NCBI RefSeq assembly: GCF_900177415.1
Contig: NZ_FXAF01000002.1
Location: 620,001-684,000 of the forward strand
Direction: 5' to 3'
From: Xaviernesmea oryzae
GTDB taxonomy: Bacteria; Pseudomonadota; Alphaproteobacteria; Rhizobiales; Rhizobiaceae
Length of the DNA: 64,000 nt
The translations under genes were made by a program, and so were the position numbers. Positions 36,586 to 47,757 of the stretch are shown in pieces. Numbering within the stretch: position 1 is the stretch's first letter; the number at the start of each line of letters is the position of its first letter. The notes under the pieces were generated by a model. That model did no database searches. It was not told the DNA's origin and worked only from the letters and a program-made list of their open reading frames with translations.

Positions 36586-36936
36586 ATGATCAAACGCCAC
36601 CGCAAACACCGCATCATGCACGGCGCCGTCGAACACAACGGCGTGCTCTATCTCGGCGGCCACGCCGCCGGCGACATCTCGGTCGGCATGAAGGAGCAGA
36701 CGCAGCAGACCTGTGCCAAGCTCGACGAAGTGCTTGCCGAATGCGGCTCCGACAAGAAGCACATCCTCTCGGCCCGCATCTATCTCTCCGACATGTCCCG
36801 CAAGGAGGAGATGAACGAGGCCTGGCTCGAATGGATCGACGGCGACGACCTGCCGTCGCGCGCGACGATCGGCGTCGCCGACCTCGGCGATCCGAAGCGG
36901 CTGATCGAGATCGTGCTGATCGCCGCCAAGAAGTAG
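36586..36936 (+). CDS. RidA/YjgF family protein
   Basis: This is a 116-residue member of the Rid family. Several Rid proteins hydrolyse reactive imines or enamines to keto acids and ammonia. The family arginine is kept in LPSRATIGVADL, and the hydrophobic strand LYLGGHAAGDISVG is typical. AAAGGA lies 8 bases before the ATG at 36586. It sits between the DAO-type oxidase and the FMN enzyme, so it probably clears the imine made by the oxidase. Confidence 0.85.
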   Translation: MIKRHRKHRIMHGAVEHNGVLYLGGHAAGDISVGMKEQTQQTCAKLDEVLAECGSDKKHILSARIYLSDMSRKEEMNEAWLEWIDGDDLPSRATIGVADLGDPKRLIEIVLIAAKK

Positions 36937-36995
36937 GACGAATGACGGGCGGGCTCGGGCTCGCCCGTCTGCATTTTCAGGACTGGAGGACCGAC

Positions 36996-38096
36996 ATGAC
37001 GGACAAGCCGAACCGGATCGACGATCGCTACGCCACCAGCGAGAAATACACGACGCTGCGCGGCATCTATAAGGACGCACAGCGCCGGCTTTCGGAGATC
37101 GACTGGAACTATCTTTCCTGCGGCACCGGCGACGAGGTGACGCTCCGCGAAAACACCGCCGTCTTCGACGAAATCCGGTTCGAGGTTCCGCTCTTTGCCG
37201 GCATCGGCAATCCCGACACGCGCACGAAAGTGCTCGGCTTCGACCTGAGCTTCCCCGCCTTCATCGCGCCCTTCGGCGGCGGCGAGGCCGTCTTCCATCC
37301 GGAAGGACATCTGGCGATCGGGCGGGCCGCCGCGTCCGTCGGCATACAGCAGATGGTGCCGGTCGCCGCCGCCCATTCGCTGGAAGACGTCGCCAAGGCC
37401 TCGCCCGTCGCCTCCGTCTTCCAGATGACTTTCGTCGGAGACGAAGGGGCCGTGCTCGACATGATGGAGCGCGCCAAGGCCGCCGGCTACAAATATATCT
37501 GCGCCACCTATTCGCCGATCCGCCAGTGGCGCGAGCGGATGATGGAGGACCGCTTCTCGATCCGCGGCGAAACGGGACCGTCGAACTTCGGCCCCGGCAA
37601 GTCCGATCCGGCGGCACTCACCGAGCTTCTCGATTTCACCCAGCCGCGCTGGACCTGGGCTCAGGCCGCAAACGTCATCAAGCGCGCGCCCCTGCCCTGC
37701 ATCGTCAAGGGCGTATCGAGCGTGCGCGATGCCAAAGCCTCGCTCGATGCCGGTGCCGCCGGCCTCTACGTCTCGAACTATGGCGGCCGCACCATCGACC
37801 GCACGCCGCCGGCGCTGGAAACGCTTCCCGCGATCCGTGAAGCCGTGGGCAAGGATGTTCCGATCGTCTTCGATTCCGGCATTCGCCGCGGCAGCGACAT
37901 CGCCGCCGCCGTGGCGCTCGGCGCGGATGCCGTGGCGCTCGGCCGCATCGTCGCCTACGGGCTTGCTGCCGACGGCGAATACGGCGTCAGGCGGACGCTG
38001 GAGCTCTTGCAGCGGGAATTCTGGACGACGCTCGGCCACCTCGGCTGCTCGACCGTCGCGGAACTGTCCGGCGGTGTCATCGCCCCGAAGCGCTGA
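36996..38096 (+). CDS. FMN-dependent alpha-hydroxyacid-oxidase homologue lacking the catalytic His/Asp pair
   Basis: This is a 366-residue TIM-barrel protein of the FMN-dependent alpha-hydroxy acid dehydrogenase family. FMN-binding parts are kept: YLSCGTGDE, the lysine in PCIVKGVSS, and FDSGIRRGSDIAAAVALGADAVALGR. The catalytic block that normally reads SNHGGR reads SNYGGR, so the base histidine is Tyr262. The usual TVDTP reads ATYSP (about residues 170-174), so the partner aspartate is also lost. The usual FQLY tyrosine is replaced in FQMTF. GGAGGA lies 5 bases before the ATG at 36996. It may carry out another flavin reaction. It is convergent with the ATPase gene, 3 bases away. Confidence 0.85.
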   Translation: MTDKPNRIDDRYATSEKYTTLRGIYKDAQRRLSEIDWNYLSCGTGDEVTLRENTAVFDEIRFEVPLFAGIGNPDTRTKVLGFDLSFPAFIAPFGGGEAVFHPEGHLAIGRAAASVGIQQMVPVAAAHSLEDVAKASPVASVFQMTFVGDEGAVLDMMERAKAAGYKYICATYSPIRQWRERMMEDRFSIRGETGPSNFGPGKSDPAALTELLDFTQPRWTWAQAANVIKRAPLPCIVKGVSSVRDAKASLDAGAAGLYVSNYGGRTIDRTPPALETLPAIREAVGKDVPIVFDSGIRRGSDIAAAVALGADAVALGRIVAYGLAADGEYGVRRTLELLQREFWTTLGHLGCSTVAELSGGVIAPKR

Positions 38097-38099
38097 ACC

Positions 38100-39935
<1,836 letters not shown>

Positions 39936-40040
39936 GGTCGTTCCCTTTCTTATTATGTTACCCTTGAAACTATCGCTATGCGCTGGCTCGCCTCCAGCAC
40001 GCAGGCCATCGCATTAGAAAAATGCGGATCAGGAGGCTTG

Positions 40041-40157
40041 CTCCCTCTTCTCCCCAGCGGGGAGAAGTGCCGAGCGCATGCGAGGCGATGAGGGGGCCGC
40101 GGGCTCCACCCCCTCATCCGACCCTTCGGGCCACCTTCTCCCCGCTGGGGAGAAGGG
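40041..40157. repeat. RIME-like pair of palindromic units upstream of the ATPase gene
   Basis: Two head-to-head units are seen. The first holds CTTCTCCCCAGCGGGGAGAAG and a GATGAGGGGG end; the second begins CCCCCTCATCC and ends with TTCTCCCCGCTGGGGAGAAG. It fills most of the 280-base gap between the ATPase gene (starting at 39935) and the end of the SelA-like gene (40216), and is the fifth element of this type in the window. Confidence 0.75.
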
Positions 40158-40215
40158 AACATCGTCGCCGGCAGCCCACCCAAAGCAGCGATGGCGTCAA
40201 GTGCAATCATCTTGC

Positions 40216-41412
40216 TCAATCCGGCCAGCGCAGCACGCCGTCGAAGCGGTGCCTGCTGCGGTCTTCGATCGGCGTGGCGATGATCTCGTTTGAGGCGCGC
40301 GCCTTGTCGAGCTCTTCTGCGAGCCGGTTGGCGACGATCGTCTCCTGCCCCGGATGCAGGTTGCACGGGTCGAGGTAGAAGTGATTGTGCTCCACCTCGT
40401 GGTCGCGGACGATGACCGGTGGGTTGCCGCGGGCGAGGGCTGCGGCAAGGTCCCAGGCGGTGATATGCGCTTCCTGCGGCGAGAGGACCACCCGCATGCG
40501 GTCGAGCGGGTTGTTGGTCGGGTCCGGCTCGATCAGCGCCGTAACACCCGGCCGGCCGTCCAGCGTCCTTTTCCAGAGATCGAGATAGCCCGTCTCGCGT
40601 TCGCGGATGCCCGCGTGGTCGCGCTTCTCCCAGGCTTCCAGCGCCGCCATGACGCCGTAGACGCTTTCCTTGCCGACCTTCATGCCGCGGCCGATGCCCA
40701 TGTTCTGCAGGAAGGCGCTGCGCACCAGGTCCTTCTTGCCGGCGACAATGCCGGAGGTCGGACCGCCGAGGAACTTGTGTCCGGAATAGAGCGCGATGTC
40801 CGCGCCCTGCGCCAGGAAGAGCTTCAGGTCGTATTCCGAAGCCGCGTCGACGATGACAGGCACGCCCCTGGCATGCGCGATCTCGACGAATTCGGTGAGA
40901 TGCAGCAGGCCGTAATCGACCACGTGATGCGAGACGACGTAGACGGCGGCTGCCGTCTTCTCGGTGATCGCGTTTTCCAGGTGGAAGCGGTGCGTGGATG
41001 TCGCCTGGCCGATCAGCACGGCCTTGGCGCCGGCAAGCCGGATCGCCTGATCCACCGGCGCGCCGTAGCTCACCACATGGCCCGTCTGCACGATGACCTC
41101 GTTTTTGTCAGGCGTCACGTCCGGCAGCCTTTCGATGGCGAGCAGGTTGTCGCCGGTCATGGCGCCCGCGACCGCGAGCGTGATGCCGGAGGAGCAGGAG
41201 GCGGTGACGAAGCCCGCCTCGCCGCCCGTCAGCCGTGCGATGACCGCGCTCGCCTTGCGCTGCAGGTCATTGATCTCGACGAACTGCGGCAGGATCGCCG
41301 CCATCGCCTCGATCGCTTCGGGAACGACGATCGAGGCGCCGAGGCTGGTCATCGTGCCGGAAACGTTGATGACGGGCCTGAGGCCGATCTTGGTGCGGAT
41401 ATCATCGGACAT
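40216..41412 (-). CDS. SelA-like PLP-dependent enzyme (DgaE/selA-related family)
   Basis: This is a 398-residue fold-type-I pyridoxal-phosphate enzyme of the SelA-related group, whose known members include D-glucosaminate-6-phosphate ammonia lyase. The PLP lysine is in [14 protein letters not shown] (about residue 215). Other family marks are [28 protein letters not shown] and [11 protein letters not shown]. It is not a selenocysteine synthase: no selB or tRNA-Sec gene is near. Such enzymes release ammonia through enamine intermediates, which fits the RidA genes nearby. GGAGAG lies 6 bases before the ATG at 41412. It is divergent from the IclR gene. Confidence 0.82.
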   Translation of the reverse strand: MSDDIRTKIGLRPVINVSGTMTSLGASIVVPEAIEAMAAILPQFVEINDLQRKASAVIARLTGGEAGFVTASCSSGITLAVAGAMTGDNLLAIERLPDVTPDKNEVIVQTGHVVSYGAPVDQAIRLAGAKAVLIGQATSTHRFHLENAITEKTAAAVYVVSHHVVDYGLLHLTEFVEIAHARGVPVIVDAASEYDLKLFLAQGADIALYSGHKFLGGPTSGIVAGKKDLVRSAFLQNMGIGRGMKVGKESVYGVMAALEAWEKRDHAGIRERETGYLDLWKRTLDGRPGVTALIEPDPTNNPLDRMRVVLSPQEAHITAWDLAAALARGNPPVIVRDHEVEHNHFYLDPCNLHPGQETIVANRLAEELDKARASNEIIATPIEDRSRHRFDGVLRWPD

Positions 41413-41547
41413 TCTGTCTCTCCAGGGTGCTGTCTCTTCAAATGAATGGCGGCTGCGGATTGCCATCGACAGCTATGCCATAGTAATGTAATAGCCTCTC
41501 GAAACCAGACGAGGAGCCCCGCAAGGCCCTCCAAGAGGAACATCGAG

Positions 41548-42381
41548 TTGGACGCCAAGACTTCATCCGCAGCATTCTCCGAAGACACGGTTTCGGCGGA
41601 AGAAACCGGGGCCAAGGGCGCGCGCCGCTCGCGCGTGAGCGGCATCGATCGGGCGCTGCAGGTGATCGACTATCTTTATGAAACGGGTTCGCCCGCAGGC
41701 GCTTATGCAATCGCCAAGGCGGTCAAGGCGCCGCTTTCCACCGTCTACGTGATCATCGACGACCTGGTCGAAAAGAACATGCTGGCCCGCAATGCGGACG
41801 GCTCGATCTGGCTCGGGGCGCGGCTCTATCACTATGGCCTCGCCTATGCCCGGTCGCTGGATTTCATGAGTATCGCCACCCACGAGATGCACGACCTCTG
41901 CCGGCAGGCCGGCGAGACGGTGCAGGTCTGCGGCCGCGACGGCGACTACATGCTGGTCCTCGCCATGGCGGACGGCCCGAGCCATTTCCAGGTCGCCTCG
42001 CGCGTCGGCACCCGCGTGCCGCTCAACTGGACGGCGTCGGGCCGCCTTCTGGTCGGCCATCTGCCGGAAGGCGAACGGATGGAGCTCTTCAGGCGCTGTG
42101 CCCGCACTTCCCCGACCGGCCGCGCCGAGATCGACGCCCGCACCCTTTCCGACTCCGCCGGAAAGGCCTTTCAGGAGCGCCTTTCGATCCAGGTGGCGGA
42201 ATCCGATTATGCCGTCGCCTGCATCGCCTCGCCGGTCGTCGACCGGGACGGCCAGTGTGTCGCGACCATTTCGATCGTGCTGCCGGAACAGAAGGTCTTT
42301 TCCGACGGCAACCACTACGGAGAGCACGTTCGAGCGTCTGCGGAGCGGATCGAAAAGCTGATGGGCTGGCGCAGCCACTGA
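41548..42381 (+). CDS. IclR-family transcriptional regulator
   Basis: This is a 277-residue regulator with an N-terminal winged helix (RVSGIDRALQVIDYLYETG, then AIAKAVKAPLSTVYVIIDDL) after a disordered leader of about 30 residues. The C-terminal IclR effector domain shows VGTRVPLNWTASGRLLVGHLP. The TTG at 41548 has AAGAGGAA 7 bases upstream; an upstream ATG at 41446 overlaps the divergent gene's leader and has no site. It is convergent with the RidA gene at 42392 and divergent from the SelA-like gene, so it probably controls both sides of this locus. Confidence 0.87.
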   Translation: MDAKTSSAAFSEDTVSAEETGAKGARRSRVSGIDRALQVIDYLYETGSPAGAYAIAKAVKAPLSTVYVIIDDLVEKNMLARNADGSIWLGARLYHYGLAYARSLDFMSIATHEMHDLCRQAGETVQVCGRDGDYMLVLAMADGPSHFQVASRVGTRVPLNWTASGRLLVGHLPEGERMELFRRCARTSPTGRAEIDARTLSDSAGKAFQERLSIQVAESDYAVACIASPVVDRDGQCVATISIVLPEQKVFSDGNHYGEHVRASAERIEKLMGWRSH

Positions 42382-42391
42382 CCTTGTCTCC

Positions 42392-42904
42392 TTAATCGGT
42401 GAGCGAGACGATCGCCTCGATCTCGACTGTGATATTGCCCGGCAACGACCCGAAGCCGACGGCCGAGCGGGCATGCTGCCCCGCCTCGCCGAAGACCTCG
42501 ATGAAGAGGTCCGAGCAACCGTTGATGACGCTCGGATGGTCCTCGAAATGCGGCACGGCGTTCACCATGCCGAGCAGCTTCACCACCCGCTTCACCCGCG
42601 ACAGATCGCCGAGCGCCTCGTGCATGACGGCGAGCAGGTTGATGCCGGTGAGCCTCGCATGCTGGTAGGCCTGGTCGACGCCCACTTCGCCTCCGACCTT
42701 GCCGGCGTGAAGGTGGCCGTCCACCTCGCGCGGCCCCTGACCGGAGAGATAGAGCATGTTGCCTTCACGCACATGCGTCACGAAATTGGCGATCGGCGGG
42801 GGCGACGGCGGAAGCTTTATTCCGAGGGCGGCCAGCCGCTCGTAAGGCGTTTGCGCCGCGGGAGCGGCCTTTGCTGGAGACGTGTTCACGTAAACCCCTG
42901 TCAT
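42392..42904 (-). CDS. RidA-family protein, long form
   Basis: This is a 170-residue Rid-family protein with an N-terminal extension (about 25 residues rich in Ala and Pro). The family block is LYLSGQGPREVDGHLHAGKVGGEV, and the catalytic-region arginine is in HARSAVGFGSLPGNITVEIEAIV. It is the last gene of the minus-strand transport operon after the amidohydrolase. AGGAA lies 6 bases before the ATG. It is the second Rid protein in 6 kb, which suggests that the pathway makes more than one reactive imine or enamine. Confidence 0.85.
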   Translation of the reverse strand: MTGVYVNTSPAKAAPAAQTPYERLAALGIKLPPSPPPIANFVTHVREGNMLYLSGQGPREVDGHLHAGKVGGEVGVDQAYQHARLTGINLLAVMHEALGDLSRVKRVVKLLGMVNAVPHFEDHPSVINGCSDLFIEVFGEAGQHARSAVGFGSLPGNITVEIEAIVSLTD

Positions 42905-42935
42905 GCTATTTCCTGGGCGATTTCAGTATGTCCGC

Positions 42936-44144
42936 TCACCGCCACGAATAACCGTGGCTGTGACGGACGAGCTTGCGGGCGCGCGGGATGTAGCGGCTGG
43001 CCGCGATCGCTTCCGAACCGATGACGGCGTAGCGCGGCTCGAAAAGCTTGCTGAGACGCGAGACGTCGCCGTTGGAATCCGTCGCCTCCAGATCGGAATC
43101 GACGAGATCGAAAACGGTGAAATCGGCGCGCTCCCCGACCGACAGCCGGTTTTCCATCGAAAGCTTGATGACCGAAGCCGGATGATGGGTCACAGCCTCC
43201 ACGACCTTGTCGAACGGCATGCCGACCGACAGAAGCTTGGACATGGTGGTCGCCAGATCCCAGACCGGGAAGTTCATCGAATGGCCGTGCAGGTCCGTCG
43301 AGATCGAGTACGGCAGCAGGCCGCGCGCGATCGCCGCTTCCGCGACCTTGAACGAGAAGGAGGCGCCGCCATGGCCGATGTCGAGGCGGATGCCCTCGCC
43401 TGCGCAGCGCTCCGCGAGATTGTAGAGATCCTCGTCCTCCATGATGCTCGAACCGGCCTTGCCGTTGAAGCAGTGGGTGACGACGTCGCCGGGGCCGAGG
43501 ATTTCCAGGACCTCGTCATAGAGCGCCGGCGGCTCGCCGACATGCACCATCATCGGCACTTTCAGGATCTTGGCGATCTTCTTGCCGAGCTTGACGGGCG
43601 TGACGCCCCAGGAACCGGTGATCACGTGGCTCGCCCGCACCTTGATGCCGACGATGTGCTCCTTGTTCTCGGCGTAGCATTCGAGGATGCGGTCGAGGTC
43701 GATGTCGCGGATGTCGCGCAGCTCCGCGACGCGATTGCAGGCGACGAGGCCGATCGAGCCCAAATTCAGGAAGGCCTTGATGCGTTCCTTCGACGGCTCG
43801 ATGATGTATTCGCGAAAACCGTGGAAATTGGCTTCGCCCGCCGAGCCTGCATCGACCAGCGTCGTGACGCCGCGCTCGGCGCCGCATTCGGATGGACGGA
43901 TCGAGATGTCCGTGCCGCCGTGCCAGATATGCACGTGCAGATCGACCCAGCCCGGCGAAATCCAGGCGCCCTTGCCGTCGACGCGATCCGCATCGGCAGG
44001 CGCGGCAAGCGAGGAGCCGATCGCGGCGATCCTGCCGTCCGGGCCGACGAGAATATCGGTCGTGCCTGCCGGCGTATCGGTGCCGAAGGCCATCGGCTTC
44101 ACATTGGTGAGGAGGAGCGGCTTGCCCGCCTTTTCACCGGTCAT
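42936..44144 (-). CDS. Amidohydrolase/deacetylase family metallohydrolase
   Basis: This is a 402-residue cytoplasmic metal-dependent hydrolase of the amidohydrolase superfamily (EF_0837/AHA_3915-like group). Metal-site parts are DLHVHIWHGGTD, the likely carboxylated lysine in GIKVRASH, MVHVGEPP, THCFNGK, DIGHGG and STDLHGHS. A C-terminal beta-sandwich block (ADFTVFDLVDSD) is also kept. Members of this group often sit beside SelA-like PLP enzymes, as here. It would cut an amide or cyclic amide from the imported compound. One base separates it from the permease gene upstream. Confidence 0.85.
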   Translation of the reverse strand: MTGEKAGKPLLLTNVKPMAFGTDTPAGTTDILVGPDGRIAAIGSSLAAPADADRVDGKGAWISPGWVDLHVHIWHGGTDISIRPSECGAERGVTTLVDAGSAGEANFHGFREYIIEPSKERIKAFLNLGSIGLVACNRVAELRDIRDIDLDRILECYAENKEHIVGIKVRASHVITGSWGVTPVKLGKKIAKILKVPMMVHVGEPPALYDEVLEILGPGDVVTHCFNGKAGSSIMEDEDLYNLAERCAGEGIRLDIGHGGASFSFKVAEAAIARGLLPYSISTDLHGHSMNFPVWDLATTMSKLLSVGMPFDKVVEAVTHHPASVIKLSMENRLSVGERADFTVFDLVDSDLEATDSNGDVSRLSKLFEPRYAVIGSEAIAASRYIPRARKLVRHSHGYSWR

Positions 44145-44145
44145 C

Positions 44146-45024
44146 TTAGAGGTCCTTTCGAAGTCTTGGATCGAGCATGTCCCTAAGCCCGTCGCCGACC
44201 ATCTGCAGCGAGAGCACGGAGAGAATGATGGCGAAGCCCGGGAAATAGGTCATCCAGTCGGCCTGGCCGATATACTGGCGGCCGGCGGCGATCATGGTTC
44301 CCCAGGTTGGGATTTCGGGGCTGACGCCGAGGCCGAGGAACGAGAGCCCCGCTTCGGCGAGCATGGCGCTGGCGAAGAGGAACGTGCCCTGCACCAGGAT
44401 CGGCGAGACGAGATTGCGCAGGACGTGCCGCGTCATGATGTGGAAGGTGGAGATGCCGAGCGCCTTCGCCGCCTCCACATAGGGCAGTTCCCGGATGACC
44501 AGCGTCGAGGCGCGGACGATGCGCGCGAGCCGCGGCGAATAGACGATGGAGAGCGCCACGATGACCGTCACCAGCGATGGGCCGAGGGCCGCGACGAGCG
44601 CGATCGCCAGCAGGATGTCCGGGAAGGCCATCATCGCGTCGATCAGCCGGGCGATCGGCGTGTCGAGCTTCTGGAAGAAGCCGGCGAGCAGGCCGAGCGT
44701 CACCCCGATCAGCGCCGACAGCGTCACGACCGCCGCGCCGACCAGCAGCGACAGCCGCCCGGCATAGATGGTGCGCGAGAAGACGTCGCGGCCGAATTCG
44801 TCGGTGCCGAACCAGAACATCTCGCTCGGCGGTTTCAGCCGGTTGACGATCGAAAGCTTCGACGGCGAATAGGGCGCGATCCATGGCGCGAGGACCGCCA
44901 GCAGGACGAAGATCGTCAGCACGATGACGCCGGCGGCAACGGTCTTGCGCTTCAGGAGACGCCGGAGGAATTTGCCGCGCTCGCCGGCGGCCGGCTTTTC
45001 GGTGGTGGTTGCGATATCGGCCAT
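44146..45024 (-). CDS. DppC-type ABC transporter permease
   Basis: This is a 292-residue inner-membrane permease of the dipeptide/oligopeptide class. A first membrane segment (VAAGVIVLTIFVLLAVLAPWIAPY) is followed by the OppC N-terminal signature GTDEFGRDVFSRTIYAGR and by five further segments. The EAA loop is near VEAAKALGISTFHIMTRHVLRNL. AAAGG lies upstream of the ATG. It lies 13 bases after the DppB-type gene. Confidence 0.92.
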   Translation of the reverse strand: MADIATTTEKPAAGERGKFLRRLLKRKTVAAGVIVLTIFVLLAVLAPWIAPYSPSKLSIVNRLKPPSEMFWFGTDEFGRDVFSRTIYAGRLSLLVGAAVVTLSALIGVTLGLLAGFFQKLDTPIARLIDAMMAFPDILLAIALVAALGPSLVTVIVALSIVYSPRLARIVRASTLVIRELPYVEAAKALGISTFHIMTRHVLRNLVSPILVQGTFLFASAMLAEAGLSFLGLGVSPEIPTWGTMIAAGRQYIGQADWMTYFPGFAIILSVLSLQMVGDGLRDMLDPRLRKDL

Positions 45025-45037
45025 CGGCGCACCCCTT

Positions 45038-45979
45038 TTAATAACGTACTCGGGGGTCGACAGCCAGGTAGAGCATGTCGATCGCGAAATTGATGAGGAC
45101 GTACAGGCCAGCGATGACCAGCAGCGCGCCCTGGATCACCGGATAGTCGCGGCGAAGCACGGCGGAGACGACGAGATTGCCGACGCCCGGCAGGCCGAAG
45201 ACGGTCTCGGTCACGACCGCGCCGGAGATCAGCACGGCGGCCGTCAGGCCGAGGACGGTGAGGATCGGAATCAGAGCGTTCTTCAGCGCGTGTTTAAGCA
45301 CGACGCGGCGCTCGATGAGGCCCTTGGCGCGGGCGGTGCGGATATAGTCGTCGCCGAGCACGTCGAGCATCGAGGCACGGGTGAAGCGCAGGATCAGCGC
45401 CGAGGAGACGAGGCCGAGCGCGAAGGCGGGCAGCGTCAGGTGGTACATCCGTTCGGCGAAGGAAGCGCCAGGCCCGCCATAGCCCGAGACCGGGAAGACG
45501 TTGAAGCGCACCGCGAAGAACTGCATCAGGATGAGGCCGAGCCAGAAGCTCGGTATGCTCGCCGCCAGCATGGCGACGGTCGTCGACAGCTGGTCGATGA
45601 AGGAGCCGCGCCGGTAGGCGGCATAGATGCCGATCGGCAGCGCGATGACGCTCGCGATCAGAAGCGAGAAGATCGTCAGGAAGAAGGTCGGCTCGGCCCG
45701 TTCCATCAGGGCGGAGGTGACCGGCATGTTGAGGAAGATCGACTGGCCGAGATCGCCCTTCAGGAGCTGGCCGATATAGAAGACGTACTGGATCGCGATC
45801 GACTGGTCGAGACCGAGCTGGGTCCTGAGTTGCGCAATGTCCTGCGGCGTCGCATCGGGGCCGAGCATGACGGCGGCGGGATCGCCCGGTGTCACGCGCA
45901 CGATCACGAAGACGATGGTGACGACGAGGAACATCACCACGATCATGCCGGCGACGCGCTGAAGGATGTAGCGTATCAT
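45038..45979 (-). CDS. DppB-type ABC transporter permease
   Basis: This is a 313-residue inner-membrane permease. It starts MIRYILQRVAGMIVVMFLVVTIVF and has the DppB marks RVTPGDPAAVMLG and the EAA loop IRTARAKGLIERRVVLKHAL. Six hydrophobic segments are visible. The start at 45979 is chosen for the family N-terminus; a longer frame from 46042 adds only non-family residues. It pairs with the DppC-type gene downstream and the binding protein upstream. Confidence 0.92.
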   Translation of the reverse strand: MIRYILQRVAGMIVVMFLVVTIVFVIVRVTPGDPAAVMLGPDATPQDIAQLRTQLGLDQSIAIQYVFYIGQLLKGDLGQSIFLNMPVTSALMERAEPTFFLTIFSLLIASVIALPIGIYAAYRRGSFIDQLSTTVAMLAASIPSFWLGLILMQFFAVRFNVFPVSGYGGPGASFAERMYHLTLPAFALGLVSSALILRFTRASMLDVLGDDYIRTARAKGLIERRVVLKHALKNALIPILTVLGLTAAVLISGAVVTETVFGLPGVGNLVVSAVLRRDYPVIQGALLVIAGLYVLINFAIDMLYLAVDPRVRY

Positions 45980-46061
45980 TGGGTCGGTTCCTGCGTCCGC
46001 AAACGGACAGGATAGAGACCGGACGCCGGCCACGGCCGGCACCCGGTCTCATCGAAGCGGC

Positions 46062-47588
46062 TTACTTCTTGATCGACGCGTTCCAGAAATAGGGCCACGG
46101 CGCCGGATCGACACCTTCGAGCTTCGTGGACACCGCAGCGACCGCATTGAAATCGCCGATCTTCATGAACGGAACGTCGGCATAGATGGCCTTCTGGACA
46201 TCGGCCCAGAGCGCGACGCGCTTGTCCGGATCGACTTCCGAGGTGAACGCATCGACCGCCGCCTTGCGGGTCGGCGTGTCCCACCAGCCCGGCGAACTGG
46301 TGGAAAGCGAGCCGATCAGCGCCGGTTCCGGCAGGAAGGGGCTGTGGGTGATATAGATGTCCCAGAGCGCCTTGTCGGCGCGGCGCTGGGTAAGCGTCGC
46401 CCAGTCGACCACCTGCATGTCGACAGTGAAGCCGGCAAGCTTCAGGTATTCGGCGGCGACCTGCGCCATCTTGTAATGGAATTCGTACTGGCGGCTGGTC
46501 AGGATGCGGATCGGCTCGCCGTTGTAGCCGGCGGCCTTCGCCGCAGCGGCGGCACCTTCCGGATCGGCGGCGTTGTAATTGCCTTCGACGCCGGCATCCG
46601 TGCTCCAGACGTAGTTGCTCGGATAGATATTGCCGTTGAGCGCATAGAAATCCGTGCCGCCGAAGGCCGCTGCCATCATGTCTTCCATGCTGAGCGCCTG
46701 GCGGATGGCCTTGCGGACCTCGACGTTCTTGGCCGCACCCTCGGCCGTATTGAAGACGAAGACCGGATAGCCGAAGGGCTTCAGGAGCAGCGGCTGGGTG
46801 GCCGTGGACGCCTTGAGCTTGTCGAAGGATTCGACGGGCAGGGAGTCGACATAGTCATACTGGCCGGAAACGGCCGCCTCGACGCGCGTGTTGGGATCCG
46901 GGACCGGTACGAAGCGGATTTCGTCGAGATACTGGTGGCGGGCTCCGCCGTAACCGTCGCTCTCGCCTTCACGCGGCTTGTAGCCGTCGAAGCGGGCGAG
47001 CTGGATATACTGGTCGGCCTTGCGCTCCTTCAGCATATAGGGGCCGGTGCCGACGAAATCGGTCATCGTGTCGGCCTGTTTCTCGGCCGGGATGATGATG
47101 GCGGCGGAGTTGTTGAAGGCGAGCAGCGAGGCAAGCGGCGCATAGGGCTGCTTCAGCGTGATGGTCACGGTCGCCGGGTCGGCGGCGGCGATCCCGTCGA
47201 TGAAGCCCGCAGCCTGCTTGCCGCGCGAGGCGAGCTTCTTCCAGCGCTCGAGCGAGGCGACGACGTCTTCCGAAGTCATGTCGCTGCCGTCGTGGAACTT
47301 GATGCCGGTGCGCAGCTTGATCGTGTAGGTTTTGCCGTCGGCGCTGATCTCCGGCAGGCTTTCCGCCAGAAGCGGCGTCACCTTCCAGTTCTTGTCGAAC
47401 GTGTAGAGCGTTTCGAAGATGTGCTGCGTGACGATCCCCACCAGGTCGGCGGTGGAAACCATCGGGTCCAGCGTCGGCGGCTCGCCGATCGTCGCGACGT
47501 TGATCACCCCGCCCTTTTCCTGAGCCATCAGGAACGACGGCGTGGCGACGAGCGCGGTGGCGACAAGGAATGCAAGTTTCAATCGCAT
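46062..47588 (-). CDS. ABC transporter substrate-binding protein, family 5 (second copy in the locus)
   Basis: This is a 508-residue periplasmic binding protein of the DppA/OppA class. A signal peptide (LAFLVATALVATPSFLMAQEK) ends near residue 22. Family regions are LVGIVTQHIFETLYTFDKNW, KLRTGIKFHDGSDMTSEDVVASLERW and the C-terminal YADVPFMKIGDFN. It is the first gene of the minus-strand operon with DppB, DppC, amidohydrolase and RidA. It resembles the 33705 protein only at family level, so the two may bind different forms of the substrate. Confidence 0.9.
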   Translation of the reverse strand: MRLKLAFLVATALVATPSFLMAQEKGGVINVATIGEPPTLDPMVSTADLVGIVTQHIFETLYTFDKNWKVTPLLAESLPEISADGKTYTIKLRTGIKFHDGSDMTSEDVVASLERWKKLASRGKQAAGFIDGIAAADPATVTITLKQPYAPLASLLAFNNSAAIIIPAEKQADTMTDFVGTGPYMLKERKADQYIQLARFDGYKPREGESDGYGGARHQYLDEIRFVPVPDPNTRVEAAVSGQYDYVDSLPVESFDKLKASTATQPLLLKPFGYPVFVFNTAEGAAKNVEVRKAIRQALSMEDMMAAAFGGTDFYALNGNIYPSNYVWSTDAGVEGNYNAADPEGAAAAAKAAGYNGEPIRILTSRQYEFHYKMAQVAAEYLKLAGFTVDMQVVDWATLTQRRADKALWDIYITHSPFLPEPALIGSLSTSSPGWWDTPTRKAAVDAFTSEVDPDKRVALWADVQKAIYADVPFMKIGDFNAVAAVSTKLEGVDPAPWPYFWNASIKK

Positions 47589-47618
47589 GTAGGTGGCTCC
47601 CGTTTTTAATGTTCCACA

Positions 47619-47643
47619 ATTATGTTATAACGACTTTTATAAC
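47619..47643. promoter_or_regulatory. Tandem GTTATAAC-type sites upstream of the transport operon
   Basis: A perfect 8-base palindrome GTTATAAC (47624-47631) is followed 5 bases later by TTATAAC (47637-47643). ATTATGTTA at 47619 also occurs at 39952 just upstream of the ATPase start, and GTTATAA occurs at 33452. These are candidate sites for the IclR regulator. Confidence 0.4.
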
Positions 47644-47757
47644 AGAATAGCAAAGCGGGAAGCTCTGTCAATGGCATGCGCGACGGCCATCCGGAATAGG
47701 CGAAGCCGGCCGCGCAAGGCGCAACCGGCTTCCGAAAGCATTTGTTGTCGGCCGATC

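Noticed and set aside
40216..41412. Selenocysteine synthase (selA)
   Set aside because: The protein is shorter than SelA and lacks its N-terminal domain. No selB or tRNA-Sec gene is near, and the neighbours are catabolic.
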